DNA of 64,000 nt from assembly GCA_038503035.1 (NCBI GenBank), contig JAVSML010021662.1, positions 1 through 64,000 on the forward strand. The letters run 5' to 3'. The notes under the pieces were generated by a model. That model saw nothing but the letters and a program-made list of their open reading frames with translations. It had not been told where the DNA came from and made no database searches. Source of the stretch: Crocodylus rhombifer. Lineage: Eukaryota > Chordata > Crocodylia > Crocodylidae. A program made the translations under genes and the position numbers. Positions 9,323 through 21,173 of this stretch are shown one piece after another (position 1 is the first letter of the stretch; every line of letters starts with the position of its first letter).

Positions 9323-12048
9323 TTCTAAATCATCCTACCAGCTGGGTTGCCAAAAGGCTATTGGATAGTAGTTGAGGCTGGTTCCTGTAGCTCATCAGAC
9401 TGGGTCTCAAGAAGTCAGGCAGGTGAGCTGATAGGAAGTCAAGCTACTAAAGTTCTTTTGCAACAGTCTAAAAATGGAACAGTCTCCCCAGAGCATTTAG
9501 ATTTTTATTAATTTGCATTTTCTGATGGAAAAACATTTCACTGGAGAATTTGCAACCAGTTTAAAAATACTTTTTTTTGCCTAAAGGGCATACTGGAAAT
9601 TAGTGGAAGGTTTCAGAAAGTTTGTCGAATGCTATACCATCACTTGTCCATCTTTGTATTCTACACACAATTCTTTTACTACTGAAACTGGAAGCAGAAG
9701 TACAATTATATCATACAAAAGGCTGCTCTCTTATTATTTCTGGCCTGGTCAGAAGCAGTATGTAAGAGAGATTTTTTTTTGTGTGGAATCTTGTTCTCAT
9801 GACATTTCCAGGCCCTTTTGGAAATCTGATTAATATGCAATGAGTGCTGTACTGTTAAAGTTCACCGTGTTACGATATTGATGTTCTGCTTTTATATTTT
9901 TGGATGAGACATCGATTTTGGGAGTTTAACAGCTTATAACAACCTGTTTCTCTGTGTGTGAGAAACATAGATTTCTAATTCCTTAACAAATTGGAGCAAG
10001 GCAGGTTCATTAACAGGCTGACTATTAATGAGAGAGAAGAGCTGAATTAAATATGTTTGGTAGATAGGCCGACGTTTTCTGTCATATTTGATGAGAAATC
10101 AATGGATTATTTTCCTCTCCTTAACATTCAGATGGATGTTGTGGTAGGTGTTGTGCTCATGAGTTTGATGACTCTTGTATTATTTACTTGCCAATGATTA
10201 TGTGCTAATCTAGATGAGCCATGCCTGTCAAAAATAAATAAAACCAACTTGCCTTTCCATGTTTCATTCCAGAGAAGCAACCCTTTTCTTTTCTATCCTT
10301 TTCACTCAACAGTGCAGTTTACGACAATCAATAATGTTACTTTCATCTACATTTTTTCTCCAGCAATGTCATTATCATTTCCTCTTTCAAGTCAGGGAAA
10401 TAAATGTGAAATAATCTCAGGCTTCCTTTCCTTAATGTATTTTTTCTAATTTTGCAAATGAATCTCTGTTTCTGGTTAAAGACTAGCACAGTGTGATGAG
10501 TTCATTAGTCTGCTGGTGTGCGTTCTCTGATTCACATTAAAGCACTAAAGGTCTTTGAGTTAGCAATAATTAGATGAGGTCATTAAAGCTACAATGAGAT
10601 CACTATTGCCAGAAATGGCCTCACATTGTATAAAGTAAGGTCAAATCAGCCATAACCATTATTCATTCCCAACTTTTTTTTCTTTTTTACATATGCATTA
10701 AGTAACAATAGTGGGCAATCCACAGTTTAACGTAAGTGAGTTGCACCACAACCTGTCATACACTGGGCATTGTATGGTGAATTGGAAGTTTCATGGTGAG
10801 ATCTTTTATAGCAATTCTCTCATACACATAGAAACCACAGCAGGAACTAAATAAGAACTGATCAAAAATAAATGGCAGGGGGTATATAAAACATTTTAAA
10901 GAAAAAAGCAAGGCAGGAGGACATAGACTGCATTTTTATAAGCCATCAATAGAATTGATGGGGAAAACAGAGTACAGAAATAGTAACTGTGACTGAAACA
11001 GAGGATATAACCCAGCACCCAGAATCAAGGCATCACTTAATCAGTTGTTATAGCCCCATGGAAGTTAGTGTCTTCCAAAATGGAAGGTTTGGCCCATCTG
11101 GAATATCTGGAATGTGTGCACAGCAAAAGGCAGCTAAAGTTAACAGCTCTTCCTTTCCTTTCCTTTCCTTTCCTTTCCCCTTAATTACAGCAACTCTGAA
11201 AACTAAATTGATAATAATCCCCCCACACTTGCCTCTCTCTTTCACTATGGTTGTCCTCTGGGCAACATTTCTTCGGGTCAACTGGCCATTCAATCCAAAC
11301 TCAACAAAATGCATGAGACTTTATTTTTTCTCCTTTTACATAGAAAGAAATGTCATGTCTAGCCCCCCAGAGTATACGTTCATGCTGAATATGTAGCAGA
11401 AATTGGGATATTTCTCATTTTCTTAACAGTCTAGAAGCAGCTTAGAGCCAAGACCCTCCATGGCAATAGATAATACAAATCAAGCTGAACAAATAGTTAA
11501 GTGGAATACTAATGGGGGTGGGGGGAATCAATCTACTAACGAATGTAGCAATTGCTTCCACATGTGTATTTCATAAGAATTCTGGAGTCATTTTTGTACA
11601 ATTTCAAGATCTCTCTTTCTCTTACTCACACAAAGGAAAGATGATCCTCATAGAATTACAACATATCATGTTCCTTTAGTGCCATGCAACAGGCAGCACT
11701 TTCAGCAGGCTCACAGGTATTCTAAATGCACGACTTCTACTGCACAAAACAACTCAGACCAGTGGCAATGCATAGGGGGCACCAGGGGAACAGCAGCCAG
11801 GGAGTGGGGGTGCCAGGTGAAGTGCCACTGGCACTTCCTGGTTGGCGTGATTGGCCGTGGTGGTCTCCCTCCCACCTCGTTGGTGAGATTGGCTGCAGGG
11901 GGACTCCCCGCAGTCACTGACTGGCTGCTGGGGGGGCATATGCCCCCCGACTCAAGTGGCACCAGTCGCCCATGACTCAGATGCATTAGAACAGCTACAA
12001 GAAATGAAAGGCACCATTTCATCTGCCTTTACTCTGAGATGTCCCTTA
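9323..12048. other. Mostly unrecognised AT-rich sequence; microsatellite and a GC-rich insert
   Basis: No gene is supported. 11150-11179 is a (TCCTT)n microsatellite, about 6 units. About 11758-11985 is an abrupt GC-rich insert beginning 'cagtggcaatgcataggggg', which looks like a hAT MITE start; its right end is unclear. 10440-10640 is unique-looking and homeodomain-site rich ('caataattagatgaggtcat'). Confidence 0.45.
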
Positions 12049-12527
12049 TGTGACGCCTCACCTGCACATCAAGAATGAGTGGTGGACATCTGAAATTAGA
12101 TGTCCAGTTTGGTCTGGCCCATGGGAGGGGGGGTCCCATCTTTGACAACTGTGACCCAGGCATTTCTGAAAGTAAAATTAGACTTGGTGTTTATAATGGG
12201 CAGGTCATTGCCCTCTAAACTGACTCCAAACACTAAAACTTTAATATGGATCATGAAGAAGTTATACTTGGAATTTCTCTTCAGATTCCAGATGCCATTG
12301 CTGGCCCAGTTTCTCCTCTTTTGATGCGTCTCTGCAGAAACTCACCCTCCTCCCTTCCCCTGCCCAAGACAACTTTTGATTTAAAGGCAGAGTCTGTTGG
12401 GGAGGTGCCTGACACCTGGATTACAGTTGTCAAAGATGGGACTTCCCCTCCCATAGGACAGACCAAACTGGACATCTAATTTCAGACGTCCACCACTCAT
12501 TCTTGATGTGCAGGTGAGGTTGTCACA
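12049..12527. mobile_element. MITE with ~120-bp terminal inverted repeats (479 bp)
   Basis: The left arm (12049 to about 12165) and right arm (about 12400-12527) are reverse complements with only a few differences. Shared blocks include 'cctcacctgcacatcaagaa', 'tgagtggtggac', 'gtccagtttggtct' and 'tcccatctttgacaactgt'. The ends read tgtgac...gtcaca. The central ~235 bp are not repeated. No coding sequence and no clear target duplication were found, so the superfamily is open. Confidence 0.85.
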
Positions 12528-12769
12528 GATGATCAAAGGAGAAGGCATCTCAAAGTGAAGGCAGGTGACTTTGGAGTCATTTAGTACTTATCTATGCTTT
12601 ATACAAGTTTAGAAGCGGCTAAGTTTATACAAGTACTAAATGACTGCCAGTGCTCAGTAACCAGAGTTTAGCATAGTCAAATGGCTTTTTCATGACACTG
12701 ACTGCGCAGCAGCCTGAGAAAGGGATGCTGCATATCTCTTTATACAAGTATTAAATGACTGCACAGTAA
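12528..12769. other. Short repeated motif region
   Basis: The motif 'tttatacaagta(c/t)taaatgactg' occurs at about 12635 and about 12742, with a further partial 'tttatacaagttt' at about 12600. This suggests a small decayed element with internal repeats. It is otherwise unclassified. Confidence 0.4.
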
Positions 12770-13030
12770 TGACTGCACAGTCTGTATCTTGTAGAGCTGT
12801 GGACCCTAACATATAGCAAAAAGAATGAGCAGGAGCAACCAGCAACGCTCAGAAGTGTGGGAAATACTTGCAGTAGAACATAGGCATAGCTACACCTAGA
12901 TCATCCCTGACCAGTGCCTGTCCAACCTCTTTTTGAACACCTCCAGTGATGGAGAATCCTTAGCTTCCCTAGACAATCTATTCCACTGCCTCACTAGCAT
13001 AATGGTGAAGATGTTTTTCCTGATAGAGTC
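12770..13030 (-). mobile_element. Old CR1 3' end including ORF2 C-terminal codons
   Basis: The minus strand of 12902-13024 translates without a stop as a CR1 C-terminus: IRKNIFTIMLVRQWNRL, then SLEVFKKRLDRHWSGMI and a stop. 12770-12901 is its 3' UTR, shared with 8720-8785. The subfamily differs from CR1-A (RHWSGMI instead of AYLAGIL). Confidence 0.8.
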
Positions 13031-13651
13031 AATCCAAAAGACTCTCAATGAATTCAATAGAAGATGCATCAAGTTTTAAGGCAGCAAGCAATTTTGGCAA
13101 TTTTTCATGGTCCATCTCCATGCAATCACATTTATACTTCCTTATTCATTCATTTTGTGCCCACACCTCTAGGGCTCACTGTATGCACCAAAAAGCTACA
13201 TGCTTCTTAAGATGAGGTGTGGGGTGTTGTCCATTGCTGGCTTTGTATGGTCAGGTCATAATGTGCTTGTGGTGAGCTGGGCATTGTAGAAGCAGAACTC
13301 TATACCTTTGCATCACTGCTAGAAGCTTTAGCCTTGTTCACTTGAATTGCTTCCTCATTGCACTATATTAGGAGCAAGGAAGGAAGGCAAGTAGGTTCCA
13401 GGCTGTTTTTCTGCAGTACTTAAAATACATTGAGCACAAGGATGATGTTGAGATCACATCTAATCAGTTCCCCCTCCCCGTTGTTTGTCTCAGAGGTAGA
13501 TCCAGGAGCGGGGTGTGCATGGTTTGGTCAACCATCCATTCAGCTGTGTAACACACATGCGCTAACCTCTCTGTTGCCAAGAGTTCTGCTCATTGCCATC
13601 TGTTTCTGTCACTGGTTTTACTCTAGGTCCATGCCAGCAAGAAGGATGTGG
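13031..13651. other. Unrecognised sequence
   Basis: No gene or repeat could be supported. 13644-13651 (ggatgtgg) is a possible target duplication of the next element. Confidence 0.4.
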
Positions 13652-14424
13652 TAGGGATATGCGAAGCTTCGGTCCCTGATTTGATTCAGTGGAGATTTGG
13701 CCCAATTTAGTGGCCAAATCTCTGAATCCAAATTGAATCAGGAGATCTTTTAATCTCTTTAAATTGAATTGGAACTCTTCAAATTGATTCGGAGAGATTC
13801 AGAAAAATTCAGCGATTTGGACATAAGACACAGCTTTAAATGTTTTTTCTATATACCTTAAGGTAGCAGGCAGCTCATGAATGCTGAGATGCTGGGCCGG
13901 ATGAAGCGTCCTACAGGAGTGTGTGGGGCTCCCCAGTGTGCTCAGCAGCAGACCCAGGAATGGACCAGAAGCACTTCCAGTCCACTTTCAGGACTGCTGG
14001 GGAGCATATGGGGAGGCCTCCCATGCCTCCCTGGCTCAGCGACTGGTGTCTCCTGGGTCTGGGGGACACACCTAGAAGTAGATCACTGAGCTGAAGAGGT
14101 GTGGGGGAGGTCTCCCAGCATTCTCCCCGACAGACCCAGATTCACCACTGAGTATGCAGGGCCCCACCCTGTGCTCCTGTGGGATGCTCCATCCACCCCA
14201 CCATTGCAGCATTCATGAGCTGTGCCTGCTACCTCAAGATATGTAGAAAAAAAAATTAAATTGCATCTATAGCCGAATCGCTGATTCTCCAAATCAGCAT
14301 CGAATCTTCAGATTCAGATTTGGCCAAATTGAATTAGGGACAGTGATTTGAATCAATGAATCAAATCACTGTCCCCAATTCGGGCTGAATCTGAATCAAA
14401 TATGGCCCATTTCACACACCCCTA
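13652..14424. mobile_element. Fold-back DNA element, copy 2 (complete)
   Basis: This 773-bp imperfect palindrome has ends 'tagggatatgcgaag' and (complement) 'taggggtgtgtgaa'. Left-arm landmarks 'ggtagcaggcagctcatgaa' and 'acttccagtccacttt' recur inverted in the right arm ('ttcatgagctgtgcctgc...tacc'). Both outer arms are packed with GATTC/GAATC motifs. Flanking 8-mers ggatgtgg (13644-13651) and gtctgtgg (14425-14432) agree at 6 of 8, pointing to hAT. It is non-coding. Confidence 0.82.
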
Positions 14425-15404
14425 GTCTGTGGTATCCCTTTTTTTGTGTGAAAATCTTAGGTTCACCCTTGGTTTCCCTGCTACGGTTTCTGATTTCTTT
14501 GACCACCCTGGGAGGACTGGAAGGTGTCAAAGTGTAAATAGTCTCTATTCAGTATCACCTCAAACAAGATGCAGCCTCCTGAGTGACAGCCAAGAAATGT
14601 GGAAGGTGGATTGAAATAGCAATACACTGATAGGCAAGAAAAAGGCTAGTAGTGTGTACATCCAGCTGTTAGCTTGTGATTGGATGGTTCAAAGAAATAC
14701 ATATGAAGATGTATGTTTTCCCGAGAGCTTTGGATTTGTGTGTACTCTGACATATAACCCTGGTGCCAGTTGGACTGACAGTGAATAAAGTCTATTTAGT
14801 TTCTATCTGGTTTCTTTTTACTTACCTCTGAAGTGTTTTGGTAGTATGCAGGAGACCCATGTTCAATTCCCAGGTGCTCATATAACTACAGCCATTGAGA
14901 CACCAAACATTCAGACTCAGTCTGGTCTTTGGATACTGTCTAAAGGGGGGCAGGTATGGGTGAGGGGTAGAAGGTCTGGAAAGCCTCCACTCCTGCCTAT
15001 GCATATGTATCAAAGGACCTGGTGACCACTCATGCATACACCATGATTCAGAAGGCTTGAAGGTTGTCCGCTACTACTTCAAGGTTTCTTTTACTCACTG
15101 GTGAACCAGCAGGAGTGGGACTGGAGAAATGTTCCCATAAGGGCCCTGCTACACATTCAAATTAAAGCTGGATAGAAATCAGCTGTAGAGTTGTTATACA
15201 TTTCCAAGCACTGTCTTTATAGCTGGTTGGCTCTTTTTATAGCTGGATGGAGATTTCTATCATGTGATAATTACTTTGTACATGTGGCCAGTCCAAATTC
15301 ATTGTGTCATTGACCAGTAAATTGCATAATATATGTAACATGTATCAGGGGCCTAAGTTGCAAAAATAGCCAATAGCTACCCCTGCATGTAATATGAAAA
15401 CATA
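14425..15404. other. Unrecognised sequence
   Basis: No gene or repeat could be supported in this stretch; open frames here are short and unlike any family I recognise. Confidence 0.4.
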
Positions 15405-17280
15405 ATTTCATAGTTAGTAGGGTCAGAAGAGACCTCAGCAGATCATCAAGTCTGACCCCCTGCCACAGGCAGGAAAGAATGCTGGGGTCAGATGACCCCA
15501 GCAAAGTGTCTATCTAGCCTTCTCTTAAAGACCCCCAAGGTAGAAGCAAGGGCCATTTCCCTTGGAAGTTGGTTCCAGATCTGATCCACCCTGACTGTGA
15601 AGTAGCGCCTCCTGATATCCAGTCTGAATCTGCTCTCTGTCAGCTTATGGCCGTTGTTCCTTGTTACTCCTGATAGTGCTCGGGGGAACAGGGACTCTCC
15701 CACTGCCTGCTGGTCTCCCTTGGCCAGTTTATAGACGGCCACCAGATCCCCTCTCAGCTCCTCTTGTGGAGGCTGAACAGATTCAGATCCTGTAGCCTCT
15801 CCTTGTAGGGCCTGCCCTGCTGCCCCCAATTATGTGGGTGGCCCTTCTCTGGACCCTCTTGATGTTGTCCACATCCCTCCTGAAGTGCGGTGCCCAGAAG
15901 TGGATGCAGCACTCCAACGGCAGCTTGACCAGTGTCATATAGAGAGGGAGGATTACTGCCTTGGACCTGCTTGTGATGCATCCATGGATGCATGACAAGG
16001 TGCGGTTAGCTTTTCTGACTGCGACCCCACATTGGTGGCCCATCTTCATCTTGGAGTCTATAATGACTCCAAGGTCCTTTTCTGCATCTGTGCTGGTGAG
16101 AGGGGAGTTCCCCACCCTGTAGGTATGCTGCTGGCTCTTCCTCCCCAGGTGCTGTACCCTGCACTTGTTGAATCCCATCCTATTATTCTCATCTGCCCAC
16201 CTCTGTAACCTGTCCAGATGTGATTGTACCTTGTCCCTCCGCTCTAGCATGCCCACCTCCCCCCACATCTTAGTGTCATCTGGGAATTTGAACAAGGTGC
16301 TTTTCACCCCCTCGTCCAAGTCACTGGTGAAGAGGTTGAACAGTGCAGGCCCGAGGACCAAGCCCGGGGGGACCCCACTGCCCACATCCTTCCAGGTTGA
16401 AAAAGACCCATCCACCACCTCTTTCTGGGTATGGCCCTCCAGCCAATTGGCATCCCATCTGACTGTGTAGGGATCAACCTGAAAGTCACCTAATTTTTTA
16501 GGTGAGAATGGGGTGAGAGACACTGTCGAAGGCTCTTCTGAAGTCCAGAAAGACTATGTCCACTGTGACACCTGCATCCAAAGATTTAGTGACCTGATCA
16601 TAGAAGGCCACCAGGTTGGTCTGACAGGACCAACCCATGTTGGTTGTCCCTAAGCATACACTCCCCTGCTGGTCCCTCGCAGATGTGCTCCTGGATAATT
16701 TTCTCAAAGAGCTTCTCCAGGACTGAGGTAAGACTATAGTTTCCTGGGTCCTCCCTCCTCCCTTTTTTGAAAACGGGGACCACATTGGCCCTCTTTCAGT
16801 CCCCTGGCACCTTGCCAGAGCACCATGAGTGCTCTTAAAGCTGTGCCAGGGAACCTGCAATGACCTCTGCTAATTCTCTCAGCACTCTGGAGTGTAGATC
16901 ATCAGGACTTGCTGATTTGGATATGTCCAGTCCCACTAGAAGGTCCTTGACTAGGGCCACTCTGACCCCGGGTCTGGCTGCGTCTCCCCTGGGACCATCA
17001 GGGATCATGAGAGGGGGGATGACCCAGTCCTTGCTCAGAAAAATGGAGGCAAAGAAGTTGTTAAATAAGTTAGCTTTGACATCTGGTGTGACCACCAGAC
17101 TTCCTAGCGTGTCCTGCAGAGGCCCTATGTTACCCAGAACTTTCTTTTTACCCGCTATGTATTTAAAAAAGGACTTCTTATTGTCCTTGGTCTGGGTTGC
17201 TAGTCCCAGTTCCATCTTTGCCTTGCCCTTCCGAACAGCCCCACTACAAACCCAAGCAACGGGTGTATAGTCCTCCTGTA
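15405..17280 (-). mobile_element. CR1 LINE, copy CR1-B, 5'-truncated
   Basis: This is a minus-strand CR1 beginning in the ORF2 linker (QEDYTPVAWVC at about 17278) and ending in the 3' UTR with 'gaccccctgccacaggcagg' and a 'tcatagttagtagggtc' terminus. ORF2 is split over several frames and catalytic motifs are altered. It lies between two fold-back copies. 17281-17455 holds only a weak 'aggtgcctaact' motif. Confidence 0.92.
15488..17278 (-). pseudogene. CR1-B ORF2 remnant (linker, RT, C-terminus)
   Basis: Four main frame segments are visible. 16835-17278 is the linker, with KAKMELGLATQTKDNKKSFF and NIGPLQDTLG. 16498-16860 is RT start, with VLEKLFEKII, QVTKSLDAG and IVFLDFRRAFDSVSHPIL. 15783-16523 is RT end, with GVPPGLVLGPALFN, KFPDDTKMWG and ERVQRRAT-like text. 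15488-15829 is the C-terminus, ending RLDRHFAGVI. Key changes are Gln to Pro in GVPQG and FADD to FPDD, so the enzyme would be inactive even if the frame were whole. Frameshifts lie near 16520, 16800 and 15800. Confidence 0.88.
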
Positions 17281-17455
17281 CAGTCAATACAGTCGAAATG
17301 AGATAGGTGCCTAACTGTACTGAAATTTGGCAGGGGTTCATTGCTTATATCCTTTAGGAGCCTATGGAAATCCTAGTCTTAAAAATTCCCTGACACTACT
17401 ATGCAATATTTTTCTTTGTGTATATGTCTGTGTTATTTCAGGTAAGGGCTAATGA

Positions 17456-18251
17456 TAGCTGTGTAAAGATTCAGTCACTGACTCAATTCGGTGGAGATGC
17501 AGCTCAATTCAGTGTCTGAATCTCCAAATCCAAATCAAATCAGAGGACCATTAATCTTTCTGAATCGGATCAGAACCCTTCAAATCGATTCAGACATAGA
17601 CACAGGTTTAAATGTTTTTTCTACATACTTTAAGGTAGCAGGCAGCTTGTGAATGCTGCAATACTAGGGTGCATGGAGTGTCCCACAGAAGCATGGGGGG
17701 CTCCCCAATGCATTCATCAGGACACCTGGAAGTGGACCAGAAGCATTTCCGCTCCACTTCTGGGTCTGCCAGGCAGCATGCAGGAGGCCTCCCCCCACAC
17801 CCCTCTGGCTCGGTGACTGGTTTCTCCTGAGCCTGGGGGGGCATCCAGGGTCCCCTCGTGGCCAATTGCCAAGCTGAGGGGTACACAGGGGGGAGGTGCC
17901 CCCTGTGTGCTCCCCAGCAGACCCAGAAGTGGGCTGGAAGTACTTCTGGTCCACTTCTGGGTTTGTGGCTGAGCACATGGGGGGGGCCTTCCCACACTCC
18001 TGTGGGATGCTCCATCTGCCTCAGCATTGCAGCATTCACAAGCCATGCTGGTACCCTGAGCTAGGTAGAAAAATCATTTAAAGCTGCATCTATGTGAGAA
18101 CTGCTGATTCTCTGAATCTGCATAGAATCTTCAGATTTGGATTCAGCTGAACCAAATCAGGGACAGTGATCCGAATCAACGAATAGAATAACTGCCCCCG
18201 ATTCAGGCCAAATCCAAATCCAATTCGAATAGGGCCCACTTTGTACACCTA
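17456..18251. mobile_element. Fold-back DNA element, copy 3
   Basis: This 796-bp inverted-repeat element is of the same family as 13652-14424. The left arm has 'taaggtagcaggcagcttgt' and the right arm has 'gcagcattcacaagccatgc'. The ends are more diverged (tagctgtgtaaag / complement of 'ctttgtacaccta') and no clear target duplication remains, which suggests an older copy. It is non-coding. Confidence 0.8.
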
Positions 18252-19422
18252 TAATAGTTATTGTCTTGAAACAGAGGGAGAGATAAACATAGATGCCAGG
18301 GATATGTTTAGTGCTTCTCCATGGCCTGCATTGCACCAGACTGAAAGACAAGCCACCATCACTTCTGTACACAGACTGAATAACCTGGTTCTATAAATGA
18401 GTTCATATTCAACCTCCTGTAGTTGATCAGAGCGTGTGCATTTATTCTGTCATTGCTGGATATTGTTTGTTGCCATCTCTAGGGGTTTACTCTTTTCATT
18501 TCCAAATCATGCTGACCTGAGACAAGAAAATCTTGGCTATGATGCTGTAGGTGAAATTCATCTGCTGATTGCAGAACAGTGTCAGAGCCATGTCACTGAT
18601 GCTTCGGTGGCTCTGAATCTCCATCTCTTCTCTCCTTGAGTATCCAGATGTCGCTTTTCATCATTCTTTAGTTTCAAGAAACAAATAAATCATTAATAGC
18701 ATCAGAAATTCTCTAAAAGATCCAGGGAAAGGATAAAAACGTGTTAATATTTAGATTGGAAAGTACACTGTAACAAGAGGTGAGCCAAACAGGACATTAG
18801 AATGGTTGTGTTAGCTTAAAAGGGATATAGTTTCTTACCATTGACTGAATAGCATATAACATTACTTTCATTTGCCAATAAGGGTACAAAAGAAATTTCT
18901 AAGTTTTCTATTGACTTTACTTGACTTTATTTGGTTTGATTAAAATTTTTTTTTCTGACATTGTTTTGTATAATGTTTTCACTTTCCCTGGTATTTCACT
19001 AAAAATAAAAATATAAATCAATTGTAAGAAAAGAGGGTTTTTACTTTATAGGGAATCTTCCTTTCTCAGCACCTGGTTATGTGCTGAGTACTTTACAGCA
19101 CAGATGGAAACCCATGGTCTTTGCCCTAGCAAGCCTACAATCTAAAAATGATGTTTTTTCCTTTCTCATAGTAAGTCACCTTATACCCAGCAAGAGTAAC
19201 ATTAATTCCACTGGAAGTGTTCATGTGGATTTTATTCTAGCATAAATTCTTGATTCTTGAGTAGCCAATGGTCTGAATACTTCAAGAAGAATTGAGTCTA
19301 CTTCTCATCAAGTGTCTCAGAGCCTCAGCTCCTGTAAAGTACTAGGTTGAACTGCAAGCGAAACTTCCCAGTGGTAAGTCCTGCTGGATCATGGAACAAT
19401 CTTCCAAAGAATGGGAAGTACT
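18252..19422. other. Unrecognised AT-rich sequence
   Basis: No gene is supported and no repeat family was recognised in this stretch. Confidence 0.4.
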
Positions 19423-19679
19423 GGGTGCGTCTACATGATATGCTAACTGTTCAGTAGCCTAATAACACTGTGCAGTAGTGTGCAGGGCAAAACCTGTGCT
19501 AATATGCTACTGCACAGTAGTATTAGGCTACTGTGCAGTTAGCCTCACTTAAAAAGCCATGTACCAGTGCTACTGTGCAGTAGTGTCAGTTACCATGCAT
19601 TGATTTATTATTTGGTTATGCAAGTACTAAACTTAATGCGCAGTAACTATGGCACATTAATGAACATGTAGACATACCC
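19423..19679. mobile_element. MITE, GGGTATGTCTACATG family, 257 bp
   Basis: The ends 'gggtgcgtctacatg' and 'catgtagacataccc' are inverted repeats. The trinucleotide ACT flanks both sides (19420-19422, 19680-19682). The interior is rich in 'tactgtgcagta' palindromes and 'aggctactgtgcagtta'. It is non-coding. A related copy at 52838-53281 also has ACT on both sides. A 3-bp duplication suggests a Harbinger-like or similar family, which I could not confirm. Confidence 0.75.
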
Positions 19680-20259
19680 ACTATGACTGGAAAGGTTCAG
19701 GATTTCAGAACAGCCTTGGATTTTGCAACTGGAAATTACTGTGTTTATAGTTTTGCACCTCAACTCAACTACTTAGATGAATGGTAGCACCTAGATTTCT
19801 AGCTCCATGACAGAATGCAAATTAATTAGAAATCTATCTATTCATTTGAGCTTGTAATTAATTGTGGCACTGGGGGTGAAGGGGAAGAGGGAAAAAGTAC
19901 TGTCTGCACAAATTCAGGCATTTAAAAAAATCAAACCTTTAAAACTAGCTTAGGAAAACACTGCCAGAAAACATCAGGGATTAATCCAGTACTGGCACAG
20001 ATGGTCATGTGACTTGATATCTCTTCCATATCTAGATTTTTTGATAGGCACAAAGGTGTAAGTATTGTTAGAATTCTTACTTCAGGAAAATGACAGGAAG
20101 CTCATTGACAAACAAAGCATGAAAACGTGTGCTGGCTATGGGAGGCTTATCACTACAGCGAGTCAGCACTTAGATGAGCTAGCTGTATTTAAGTTTGTGG
20201 GCTACCAACACATAGGCTGCATCCAGGCAAGCAGGGGTATAAACCTCACATGGTGAATA
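19680..20259. other. Unrecognised sequence
   Basis: No gene was recognised. No reverse transcriptase motif could be found here, although the rest of the gypsy element would be expected to its right-strand 3' side. Confidence 0.4.
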
Positions 20260-20511
20260 TTAAAATGTTTGCAGTGTGGTGACAAAATTAAGGAGCAGAA
20301 TTCCTGGGTACCAAAAAAAATGCTGCCAGTAAAAAATGTAGTGTAAGCCATGCAAAAAAAAAGGTGTGTGCTGGCACTAATGAAGGGGGTGGGGCCGGGT
20401 GGGGGTGGGGAGGCTCGGGGGGGTGGGGAGCAGGGCAGGAGCAGTAGATCGTGGGGTGCTCTTTACTTATAAAAAGTGATCTTCACCATAAAAAGTTTGG
20501 AGACCAGTGGT
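20260..20511. mobile_element. hAT-like fragment with G-rich core, interrupting the gypsy integrase
   Basis: On the minus strand the boundary near 20511 reads 'cactggtctccaaacttttt', close to the common hAT terminus CAGTGGTCCCCAAACTTTTT. Integrase homology stops exactly there. 20384-20438 is extremely G-rich, with many G runs. The left end was not identified, so the start is a guess. Confidence 0.5.
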
Positions 20512-21170
20512 CTACAAGGACCAGCATGAATTGATATCCCTCACTACTTTGGAGGAAGGGACCTGCTATGTCCATATCTAGCAAATCAAAATGTTTCTCA
20601 ATTAGGGTCATAGGAATCAATGGGGCTCGGGGTGGGGTGTATATCCAAGACCTTCTGGCAATCTGAACAGCTCTGGCAATAATTTTCAATCTGCTTATAA
20701 ATAGCAGGCCAGAATACCTGTTGATTTAGTCAGGCTTCAGTTTTGCCCCAATCTAAATGCTGCTCCTGCCCAGGGAGAGTATGGGCCACCCAAAGGAGTA
20801 ATTTCTGAAACTATTGTGGAACCAGAATTTGCACCAACTCCTCCCCTACTCCCCATCCATGCTCAGCCCTGTATAAAATGCTGTCCCTTACCTCAAAACA
20901 AGGGTATGCATCTGCCAGTCCAGGATTCACCACTTCCCCTTCTTGCCTGACTAGTCCTTCTTTGAATATATGGTGGAAGACAGGCTCCCAAGCTTGTTCC
21001 TTGAGGAACTGACCATCACCAGTGATTTCTTCTAGATCTATGGTTTCATCAAGGCCTTCTTCCTTGGATGAGGTATCAGTTTCTACCCTGGTGAAACCTT
21101 GTGTTTGAGTATTCACTGTTTCTTTGTCAATAGATTGCTGTGGTGTCTTTTCCATGGTTTGATCCAGCAC
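20512..21170 (-). pseudogene. Gypsy integrase: linker, zinc-binding domain, start of catalytic core
   Basis: The first part (20811-21170) is an acidic linker ending FEVRDSILYRAEHGWGVGEE, like the stretch before gypsy integrases. About 20640-20810 then gives the HHCC zinc finger: VAHTLPGQEQH, KTEA, WPAIYKQIENYCQSCSDCQ, with one internal stop. A frameshift follows near 20640. The core then starts with RAPLIPMTLIEKHFDLLDM and DIAGP, holding the first catalytic Asp, then LVLVD, where the hAT fragment interrupts it. The remaining catalytic residues are absent. Confidence 0.78.
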
Positions 21171-21173
21171 CTC

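Noticed and set aside
20065..20256. 63-codon frame next to the gypsy element as a possible RT remnant
   Set aside because: No RT motif, and it is on the opposite strand to the gypsy genes.
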